A stretch of DNA of 22,538 nt, taken from positions 1-22,538 of IMG/VR virus record IMGVR_UViG_3300034062_007749. The stretch is one strand, 5' to 3'. The stretch is from a virus. Both the position numbers and the translations under genes were made by a program. The notes beneath the pieces are model-generated. The model was given only the letters and a program-made list of their open reading frames with translations, made no database searches and had not been told where the DNA came from. Positions 1 through 5,353 of the stretch are shown in pieces; the first letter of the stretch is position 1, and each line of letters opens with the position of its first letter.

Positions 1-441
1 TCCGACCTCGTCAACATGTTAGCACGTTTCTACCGCCGTGGTGGAACACCTGTATGGATTATCAATCAATCCGTGTTGCCTGACATCTACAAACTGAAAG
101 ATGAGAACAGCAACTACATTCTCACCCCTGGCTTTACTGGCGGAATCACAGGTGACCTCCCTGGAACAATCTACGGCGTACCCGTACTCGTAACTGAAAA
201 AGTACCTGCACGTGGTTCGATTGGCGACGTTTCTCTTGCTGATATGCGTTACTACCTCATCGGAGATCGCCAACGCCTGACTATTATGGAGTCGGAACAT
301 GTCAAATTTAAGTTTGATGAAAAAGCGTGGCGGTTTGTACAACGTGTTGACGGGCAACCATGGATCGACTCTCCCATCACACCACGTGCAGGCGGAGCGA
401 CAATCTCCCCATTCGTACAGCTAGGAAACTTTGGAACGTAG
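1..441 (+). CDS. Major capsid protein, HK97 fold (C-terminal part)
   Basis: The reading frame is open from base 1 and stops at 439-441, so the gene starts upstream of the window and only about the last 146 residues are seen. The fragment has the C-terminal layout of HK97-type capsid proteins: an IINQSVLPDIYKLKDENSNY stretch, a glycine-rich loop (GFTGGITGDLPGTIYGVPV), then LADMRYYLIGDRQRLTIMES followed by a beta-rich tail with FKFDEKAWRFVQRVDGQPW. In the family these segments form the A- and P-domains of the capsomer. It would build the icosahedral shell; any protease, portal and terminase genes would lie upstream, outside the window. The next gene begins 27 bases later, and the connector genes downstream fit a head operon. 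The family call is by pattern recognition and is quite secure. Confidence 0.88.
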   Translation, partial: SDLVNMLARFYRRGGTPVWIINQSVLPDIYKLKDENSNYILTPGFTGGITGDLPGTIYGVPVLVTEKVPARGSIGDVSLADMRYYLIGDRQRLTIMESEHVKFKFDEKAWRFVQRVDGQPWIDSPITPRAGGATISPFVQLGNFGT

Positions 442-468
442 TATAACTGAAAAGGAGGAGAACAACAC

Positions 469-864
469 ATGAATCGCATCAATGAAAAATTGACTTTTAC
501 CAACGCCATCAATCCTACAACCGCAGCAACTGTAACAGCATCGTCGTCCGAGCTTGTAGACATGTCTCAATTTACAGAGTACCTTGCCATCGTTGCACAA
601 GGAACAGCGACGACAGCAGGAGTTATCACCGTTACTGTTTGGGAATCCACTGCTCCAACATGGGGCGGGGCAGTTGCAACAATCGTTACTGCATCGCAGG
701 TTACTGGCGTATCCACAACCTCGCCACGTTTCATCAACATTAATCTACGTGACTCCCAGATCACGGATGGTCGCCGTTACCTTGGATTGTATGTGCAAAA
801 AGCCGATACTGCATCGGGTGTATGCGCTGTTATTGCGCGTGACGGAGACAGGTATTTAGGTTAA
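469..864 (+). CDS. Small structural protein next to the capsid gene, function unknown
   Basis: This 131-residue protein starts at ATG 469 behind a strong AAAGGAGGAG site. It is rich in Thr, Ser, Val and Ala with alternating hydrophobic residues, which suggests an all-beta fold. No signal peptide, membrane segment or catalytic motif is visible. Its place directly after the major capsid gene is where many siphophages encode a head decoration or auxiliary protein, so a capsid-surface role is a reasonable inference, but I do not recognise a named family. It is followed by a 104-base gap with a large inverted repeat rather than by another coupled start, which marks a break in the otherwise compact head operon. 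Confidence 0.7.
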   Translation: MNRINEKLTFTNAINPTTAATVTASSSELVDMSQFTEYLAIVAQGTATTAGVITVTVWESTAPTWGGAVATIVTASQVTGVSTTSPRFININLRDSQITDGRRYLGLYVQKADTASGVCAVIARDGDRYLG

Positions 865-876
865 CTTTTGAAGCTT

Positions 877-934
877 TACGGCATGGATAGCTTGCGCAGG
901 CGACAAGCGTACCCCTTGACGTTTCCATGCCGTA
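877..934. repeat. Perfect 11-bp inverted repeat with inner hairpin, between capsid and glycosyltransferase genes
   Basis: TACGGCATGGA at 877-887 is perfectly complementary to TCCATGCCGTA at 924-934. Inside the 36-base interval, GCTTG (890-894) can pair with CAAGC (904-908). No T-run follows, so this is not an ordinary intrinsic terminator. A TTGACG at 916-921 followed by TATATAAG (935-942) resembles a promoter with a short 15-bp spacer, and the right arm lies in that spacer. It could be an RNA structure, an RNA-processing site or an operator. Confidence 0.6.
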
Positions 935-968
935 TATATAAGGGAATAACATACTAGGGGTGTTATGT

Positions 969-1610
969 ATGACAAAAGTTATGATAGGACTTCCGATACA
1001 TCGACCCATTGAATTCAAAGTATTTGAGTCGTTCATCCGCATGACGAATCAACGGAATGACATCAAACTTGAATTCTCAATGGTATCAAACAGCTTAATC
1101 TATGACGCTCGTGAATACGTAGCAGAACAATTCATGAAGAGTGATAACGAGTATTTGATGTTCATCGACAGTGACATGACGTTTCACCCGCAAAGTCTGC
1201 AGTTTTTGCTACGGCACGACAAAGAGTTTGTCACCGCAAAAGCTTTCAAGCGTGTACATCCGTATCAACCGTGTTTTTATACAAAGGTACTGTATGAAAA
1301 TGGGTTGCCCAGCTTGGAAGTGCCTACTGGATACGGCGAAGGATTACTGCCGATTGAAGGTGCGGGGCTAGCATGTGCATTGATTAAGCGATCCGCTTTT
1401 GAAAAGCTAGAAAAGCCGTATTTTTTCCCGCTCCCCAACGTAGGGGAAGATTTATCTTTCTGCATCAAATTGAAAGCAGCAGGCGTTAAAATGTATTGCG
1501 ATACGACGTTGCAATTCGGACACCTTGCGCAGCAGGAGATATTCGAAAAGCATTTCGTTGATGCGTTTGCGAAGATGGAGCAGGATAAACAGCAGGAAAA
1601 AGCACAATGA
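969..1610 (+). CDS. Glycosyltransferase, GT-A fold (GT2-like), first of a pair
   Basis: The ATG at 969 (213 residues) is preferred over the ATG at 960, because AGGGGT at 955-960 then sits at normal spacing. The protein opens with a GT-A-like strand (VMIGLPIHRP). It has a DSD metal/nucleotide-sugar motif at D67-D69 (MFIDSDMTF), an acceptor-side ED pair at E160-D161 (VGEDLSFCIKLKAAG) and a C-terminal His at H185 (FGHL), the usual order in GT2 enzymes. There is no membrane anchor, so it would act in the cytoplasm. The substrate is unknown. It lies between capsid and connector genes and its stop overlaps the next glycosyltransferase start, so the two are probably translated together. Modification of a virion protein such as the capsid is an inference from position; cell-wall or DNA modification is possible. 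The GT-A fold is quite certain, the acceptor is not. Confidence 0.83.
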   Translation: MTKVMIGLPIHRPIEFKVFESFIRMTNQRNDIKLEFSMVSNSLIYDAREYVAEQFMKSDNEYLMFIDSDMTFHPQSLQFLLRHDKEFVTAKAFKRVHPYQPCFYTKVLYENGLPSLEVPTGYGEGLLPIEGAGLACALIKRSAFEKLEKPYFFPLPNVGEDLSFCIKLKAAGVKMYCDTTLQFGHLAQQEIFEKHFVDAFAKMEQDKQQEKAQ

Positions 1611-2323
1611 AAATCCTCATCGGCGCTCCTGTGAAACAAGATGAAACGACTTTCAAGTATTACCTTGAATCGCTAGCCAATCAACAGCACACGTGCAGCG
1701 TTGATTATTTTTTTATACTGCATAACTCACCGCAACTGAAACAACATTTGCATCGGCATCAGTACGAGGAGTATTCCAACAATACCACGTATCAAAAGGA
1801 TGACACGCATGTATGGAAGAATAACAATTTACGTGATGTAGCGAATATGAAAAATTATTTGCTTAAAAAGACGCTTGAAGAAGGCTATGACTATTTCTTC
1901 CTTGTTGATTCCGATGTCATGCTACACCCGAAAACATTGTCGCATCTCGTCGCTCAACAAAAACATATTTGCAGTGAAGTTTTTTGGACTCGTTGGCGTA
2001 GCGATGAAGAGGAAATGCCGAATGCGTGGGAACACGACTATTACAGCTACACCAAAATGGGCATGTGGAACAAGTGGAGAAAGAAAGGCTTGTATGAAGT
2101 AGGATACAGTGGAGCGTGTATTTTGATACACCGTGATGTCATCGCATCGGGCGTAACCTACTCACCACTGTATAATGTATCGTTCTCCAACTGGGAAGAC
2201 AGAGCTTTTTGCATTAGAGCAGCAGCGCACGGATACAAGATATACATGGATACCCACTATCCTGCTACTCACTTGTACAGGGAAGAGGATGTGAAGAGTT
2301 ATGGGCTACGTTGCAAAACATAA
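1607..2323 (+). CDS. Glycosyltransferase, GT-A fold, second of a pair
   Basis: This 238-residue protein starts at an ATG that overlaps the previous stop (ATGA), so it is translationally coupled. It repeats the GT-A order: an N-terminal KILIGAPVK strand, a DSD motif at D101-D103 (FLVDSDVMLHP), a WED motif at W196-D198 (NWEDRAFCIRAAAHG) and a late His at H222. Residues 128-162 form an aromatic and charged insertion (many W, Y, E) that is absent from the first enzyme and may contact donor or acceptor. The two enzymes share motif order but are clearly diverged, so they probably add different sugars or act on different acceptors in sequence. The gene's 3' end overlaps the start of the next small head gene by 23 bases, so the pair is embedded in the head operon rather than loosely inserted. 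The substrate is unknown. Confidence 0.83.
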   Translation: MKILIGAPVKQDETTFKYYLESLANQQHTCSVDYFFILHNSPQLKQHLHRHQYEEYSNNTTYQKDDTHVWKNNNLRDVANMKNYLLKKTLEEGYDYFFLVDSDVMLHPKTLSHLVAQQKHICSEVFWTRWRSDEEEMPNAWEHDYYSYTKMGMWNKWRKKGLYEVGYSGACILIHRDVIASGVTYSPLYNVSFSNWEDRAFCIRAAAHGYKIYMDTHYPATHLYREEDVKSYGLRCKT

Positions 2324-2525
2324 ATTTTATTGTGACGAGTCGAAACAACACTATGACATCGGTGAAGGTTACATCACAATTGACCGTGAAAAGGAACGAC
2401 GATTGTATAACCTTGGTTTCATTGAATACAGTGAGCACGATGCATACGAAGTAAAGGTGATAAAGACGAGGGGGAAGGTACATGCTAGACAACGCCCCGA
2501 TACCACAGCTAATCACAGTAACTGA
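2301..2525 (+). CDS. Small head-region protein of the connector cluster
   Basis: The gene encodes 74 residues and starts inside the end of the second glycosyltransferase gene, with GAAGAG upstream as a moderate binding site. The sequence (AKHKFYCDESKQHYDIGEGY, then DREKERRLYNLGFIEYSE) resembles short phage proteins with a 'Y..GD..., eR...L...G' pattern that often sit between capsid and connector genes. Its last 44 bases overlap the start of the next gene. The C-terminal tail beyond residue 60 is basic and low in structure-forming residues. The function is unknown; a small accessory head or connector protein is the best guess from position. Confidence 0.6.
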   Translation: MGYVAKHKFYCDESKQHYDIGEGYITIDREKERRLYNLGFIEYSEHDAYEVKVIKTRGKVHARQRPDTTANHSN

Positions 2526-3105
2526 AACAGAGCCAGTGTGGCATCCTGTTACGGATGTAGAATTTAAGCGTTACGCAAGAATCGATGACGCTGTTGATGA
2601 AAATCCTTCACTGATCAACGAAATTATTCACGCAGCGACGCAGATTGTTGAATCTTACATGGGTACCGTGTTTCATCGCAGGACTTTCGTGCAACGCCAA
2701 ACAGGTGGAGTAGAGTATATCCCTGCTATGAGAACGCCTGTAACGACAGTTTCATCTATCACGTATGCGGAGAGTTTCGAATCTTCCTATGTCACCGTCT
2801 CTACCTCTTCATACCGTGTCGGTGGCAACGACTTTTATCACAAAGACGGTTATTTCACAGCAGGCAGACCAGCCAATGGCTATGTCATCACGTATACGGC
2901 TGGCATGGTAGCAGACGCAACACCATCTACACTATCAACGGATATAAAAACGGCAGTGTTACGAGTCGCTGCGTTTCTTTATGAGAATCGGCAGGAGTAT
3001 GCGACTGGATGGAGCGAGCAAGGATTTAGCATAAGCTACGACATCTTGAAGGGTGTTATCGGCAGAATTGTGAATCATTCAGCGTCAGCACGAGGGGTGT
3101 TTTAA
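2482..3105 (+). CDS. Head-tail connector protein (gp6/gp8-like)
   Basis: The 207-residue protein starts at ATG 2482 after a strong GAGGGGGAAGG site. It has the pattern of the phage head-tail connector family: a mostly helical N-terminal half in which acidic residues precede a helix (DDAVDENPSLINEIIHAATQIVESYMG), then a beta part with RTPVTTVSSITY and a YTAGM segment, then a final helix (IKTAVLRVAAFLYENRQEY). In this family the protein forms a ring below the portal that closes the filled head. Its position after the capsid and directly before an SPP1 gp16-like adaptor fits exactly. The stop overlaps the next start by one base (TAATG). Confidence 0.82.
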   Translation: MLDNAPIPQLITVTETEPVWHPVTDVEFKRYARIDDAVDENPSLINEIIHAATQIVESYMGTVFHRRTFVQRQTGGVEYIPAMRTPVTTVSSITYAESFESSYVTVSTSSYRVGGNDFYHKDGYFTAGRPANGYVITYTAGMVADATPSTLSTDIKTAVLRVAAFLYENRQEYATGWSEQGFSISYDILKGVIGRIVNHSASARGVF

Positions 3106-3413
3106 TGCTTACCTGCTTACGCAACACCATCACTATTCAATCGCTCACCGTTACACCAAGTGGCGGAGGAACGTTTTCCGAAGCATGGACGACTACATCG
3201 ACAGCTTGGGCGCGTGTTGAAGGCGTTGCGGTGGAGGAGACACGGTTTGACAAGATACAACAAGTGGAACAGTATACGATACGCATGCGAAAACAGCCAT
3301 TAAGCAACACGCAACGAATCGTTTATCTTGGCAAAGTGCTAGACATTGAATCCGTGTTGGATGAGACCCAATTGTCAAGGATGATGACGGTAAAAGCTAG
3401 GTGCGAAATATGA
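3105..3413 (+). CDS. Head-tail adaptor (SPP1 gp16-like, head-tail joining family)
   Basis: This 102-residue protein is mainly beta. It begins with LRNTITIQSLTVTPSGGGTFSEAW, continues with a WARVEGV strand and a TIRMRKQPL strand, and ends in a VYLGKVLDIESVLD segment, the usual order for small adaptor proteins of the phage head-tail joining family. The length matches the family. In SPP1-type phages it docks under the connector ring and acts as a stopper for packaged DNA. The start overlaps the preceding stop, and the stop overlaps the next ATG (ATGA at 3410), which indicates coupled translation of the connector proteins. Confidence 0.8.
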   Translation: MLTCLRNTITIQSLTVTPSGGGTFSEAWTTTSTAWARVEGVAVEETRFDKIQQVEQYTIRMRKQPLSNTQRIVYLGKVLDIESVLDETQLSRMMTVKARCEI

Positions 3414-3874
3414 TTAAATTCAGTATTCTCAACATAAATGCGTTGCGTGAAGAAATGAAACGGCTCAACGAACGCATCCAAGAAGAGGTTGACGAAACTA
3501 TTTTGGCGATGTCACGAGTCGAGATCGAGACAGTAGCAAAAAGGAATGTACCCGTGGATAGCGGGCGTTTGCGTGCAAGTATCATCACGGTAACGAGAAA
3601 CACAACCACGTTTAACTACACCGACCGTGAAGGCGGTAGCTACGATGGCATGTTGCGGACGGTACGAGCAAGACAAGGCGAGGTTATCGTCGGCACCAAT
3701 GTAAAGTATGCGGAGAAAATACACGAGCGTGGTGGTGGCGGACCGAATTCCAGGCGTAGCAGTGGAGGACAAAAGAAACCAAAAGGTTACGGCAAGCATT
3801 TTTTGAAAAAAGCGTATGACAGAGCCGTTCCACGCATCATTGTAGCAGTGAAGCGCATAAAGGGGGTGCAGTGA
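3410..3874 (+). CDS. HK97 gp10-like head-tail joining / tail terminator-associated protein
   Basis: ATG 3410 overlaps the previous TGA and is preferred over the GTG at 3401, giving 154 residues. The protein has the HK97 gp10 pattern: an N-terminal amphipathic helix rich in Glu and Arg (LREEMKRLNERIQEEVDETI), then AKRNVPVDSGRLRASI, VIVGTNVKYAEKIHERGGG, and a basic C-terminal helix with HFLKKAYDRAVPRI. The 'VDSGrLraSI' and 'YA..heRG' segments are the family's hallmarks. It belongs to the neck of the virion. The loop GGGGPNSRRSSGGQKKPKG is very basic and glycine-rich and is probably flexible. Confidence 0.83.
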   Translation: MIKFSILNINALREEMKRLNERIQEEVDETILAMSRVEIETVAKRNVPVDSGRLRASIITVTRNTTTFNYTDREGGSYDGMLRTVRARQGEVIVGTNVKYAEKIHERGGGGPNSRRSSGGQKKPKGYGKHFLKKAYDRAVPRIIVAVKRIKGVQ

Positions 3875-3875
3875 T

Positions 3876-4271
3876 ATGTCAGCTATGTGGAGCGTACAAA
3901 AATCACTGTTCACTGCACTAAGCGCAAACGCCACATTGATGACTAAGATAGGAAACGCACTATACGACGAGCCTCCCACAAACTCGACGTATCCGTACAT
4001 CACGATTGGGAGCATGACGGAAACGAATGCGAATCGTTTAAGTAAAGATGGTTTCTATGTCACGCTTGAGATGAGAATCTTCACTAAAAACGGACGTGGT
4101 GGTTTCAAGTTAGCAAAGGAAATTATGGAACTTGTGAATCAAACAATAAATCTAAAAAAATTCACCATGGACACTTATACTATGGTGCAGTGCTTTTACC
4201 GTTATAGCTCCACGGAGCGTGACGAGGACAAAAACATCATCAATGCAAATTATGATGTCATTTGTCACTAA
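3876..4271 (+). CDS. Tail completion / terminator protein (DUF3168)
   Basis: This 131-residue protein starts at ATG 3876 behind AAAGGGGGTG. It shows the DUF3168 pattern: an N-terminal helix with LFTALSANATLMTKIGNALYDEPP, the NSTYPYITIGSMTE strand, the FYVTLEMRIFTKNGRGG strand-turn and a helix KLAKEIMELVNQTI. Members of the family cap the tail tube and make the tail ready to join the head. The place between the gp10-like gene and the tail tube gene is the normal one. The 21-base gap after it holds a ribosome site for the tube protein. Confidence 0.83.
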   Translation: MSAMWSVQKSLFTALSANATLMTKIGNALYDEPPTNSTYPYITIGSMTETNANRLSKDGFYVTLEMRIFTKNGRGGFKLAKEIMELVNQTINLKKFTMDTYTMVQCFYRYSSTERDEDKNIINANYDVICH

Positions 4272-4292
4272 CATTTGAGGAGTGATTGAATC

Positions 4293-4694
4293 ATGGCAGG
4301 CACTTTTGCATTTGGTGCAATATTCAAAATTGGAACAACAACCATTTCAGAAATCACAAGCATCTCCGCTCCAAACTTGTCGGCAGAAACGATCGATGTC
4401 ACGACGCATTCTAGCGCAGACCGTTACCGTGAATTCATCAAAGGTTTGCGTGATGGTGGAGAAATCAGCATCGAAGGAAACTATACAACCGCATCAGCGT
4501 CCGCTACGATTATTGCGCTAGAAACAAACTCTACGCAAACGGTCACAGTCGATTATCCAACATCTCCATCAGTAACACGGTTCACCGCAACAGTGTTGAC
4601 GACTGGGTTCACAATGGAGGCGCCTGTTGATGGCACAATCCCATTCAGCGCATCTTTCAAAGTAACAGGGCGACCAACACTAGGGCAAATCTAG
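4293..4694 (+). CDS. Major tail tube protein
   Basis: This is a 133-residue all-beta protein with ATG 4293 behind GAGGAGTGA. It begins with a hydrophobic beta hairpin (FAFGAIFKIGTTTISEITSI) followed by TIDVTTHSSADRYREFIKGL, which matches the 'id.T.h.s....y.e.i.gl' stretch common in siphophage tube proteins. The middle has DGGEISIEGNY and the end TMEAPVDGTIPFSASFKVTG, the conserved closing beta strands. It would polymerise as hexameric rings around the tape measure. Its own strong ribosome site fits the need for high expression. No Ig-like C-terminal extension is present, so the tube is probably smooth. Confidence 0.85.
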   Translation: MAGTFAFGAIFKIGTTTISEITSISAPNLSAETIDVTTHSSADRYREFIKGLRDGGEISIEGNYTTASASATIIALETNSTQTVTVDYPTSPSVTRFTATVLTTGFTMEAPVDGTIPFSASFKVTGRPTLGQI

Positions 4695-4724
4695 TAAACT
4701 ATTTTCAAGGGGGAGCATTATATT

Positions 4725-5030
4725 ATGACAAGGGACATAATCAATTTAGACAAACCACGTAAACTTTTGTACGACTTAAATGCGATGCAAGCATACGAGA
4801 AAGTCACTGGAAAATCAGCGTTTGATCCGATTGAAAAAGTCGACGCTACTGTTTTAGGAGCGATGCTGTGGGCGTGTCTAATCCACGAGGATGACGCAAT
4901 CACACTAAAAGAAGTTGGAAAACTCGTTACAATGAAAAACTTAAACTACGTTGCAAGCAAACTCAACAAAGTTATTGAGGAATCTATAAAAACCGATGAT
5001 GAAGAGTCGGGCGAATCCTCAAAAAACTGA
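4725..5030 (+). CDS. Tail assembly chaperone, short form (gpG-like)
   Basis: This 101-residue, mostly helical protein (LLYDLNAMQAYEKVTGKSAF, then AMLWACLIHEDD) has the look of gpG-type chaperones: a short beta start, a helical core and an acidic Ser-rich tail (TDDEESGESSKN). It lies directly between tube and tape-measure genes, as expected. Its last sense codons form the slippery heptamer A AAA AAC at 5021-5027, just before its TGA, and the -1 frame continues as the T domain. In known siphophages the short form is made in excess and a minority of ribosomes shift to make the longer form; both coat the tape measure during tail assembly and are absent from the mature virion. The start ATG 4725 follows AAGGGGGAG. 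Confidence 0.83.
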   Translation: MTRDIINLDKPRKLLYDLNAMQAYEKVTGKSAFDPIEKVDATVLGAMLWACLIHEDDAITLKEVGKLVTMKNLNYVASKLNKVIEESIKTDDEESGESSKN

Positions 5031-5112
5031 AACCGCCACGCATCATCGAATTGTGGGCAAACGCCGTCACAGCGTTCGGACTCGCCCCACGTGATGCGTG
5101 GCGTTTAACGCT
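5021..5112 (+). promoter_or_regulatory. Programmed -1 ribosomal frameshift signal with 12-bp stem and possible pseudoknot
   Basis: The heptamer A AAA AAC (5021-5027) is in the correct phase for tandem -1 slippage and is followed at once by the zero-frame TGA. After six bases, CGCCACGCATCA (5034-5045) is perfectly complementary to TGATGCGTGGCG (5092-5103), a 12-bp stem with 46 bases between the arms. The loop can fold further: GTGGG 5053-5057 with CCCAC 5086-5090, and AACGC 5060-5064 with GCGTT 5072-5076. Alternatively loop bases AGCGTT (5071-5076) match AACGCT at 5107-5112, three bases past the stem, which would make an H-type pseudoknot. Confidence 0.88.
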
Positions 5113-5353
5113 AAGAGAGTATCACTATTTAAGCAAATCACATGAAGCAGGGGCGAAACGGGAACACTATCGTTTTGCCCTTGTGTGCAGCGTGATAGCA
5201 AATGCCCATCGGAGTAAAGGCAAACCGTTTAAGCCCGATGACTTTATGCCACGAGAAAGACGAAAGAAACAGACATGGCAAGAGCAGCTACAAGTATTAC
5301 AACAGTTTGTAGCGTCTTACGGAGATAAGAAAAGTGGTGGTGACGAAACATGA
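5027..5353 (+). CDS. Tail assembly chaperone, frameshift extension (T domain of gpGT-like protein)
   Basis: The -1 frame entered at the slippery site is open to the TGA at 5351-5353 and adds 108 residues (LKPPRIIELWANAVTAFG...), giving a fusion of about 209 residues. The segment is helical (LAPRDAWRLTLREYHYLSKS) and basic towards the end, like the T half that recruits tail tube subunits in lambda. A separate start is unlikely: the nearest candidate is TTG 5051, without a good binding site and inside the predicted RNA stem-loop. Its stop overlaps the tape-measure ATG (ATGA), so tape-measure translation may depend on ribosomes that have shifted frame or on reinitiation. It should be annotated as a frameshifted product of the gene at 4725, not as an independent gene. 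Confidence 0.83.
   Translation: MKPPRIIELWANAVTAFGLAPRDAWRLTLREYHYLSKSHEAGAKREHYRFALVCSVIANAHRSKGKPFKPDDFMPRERRKKQTWQEQLQVLQQFVASYGDKKSGGDET

Noticed and set aside
3512-4015. Minus-strand open frame of 167 residues
   Set aside because: It is opposite the gp10-like and DUF3168 genes, which have clear family patterns and coupled starts.
4282-4521. Overlapping + strand frame of 79 residues inside the tail tube gene
   Set aside because: It is in another frame of a confidently assigned structural gene and shows no family pattern.
5051-5353. Independent gene starting at TTG 5051
   Set aside because: There is no good ribosome site and it sits in the predicted stem-loop; the slippery site explains its expression as a frameshift product.
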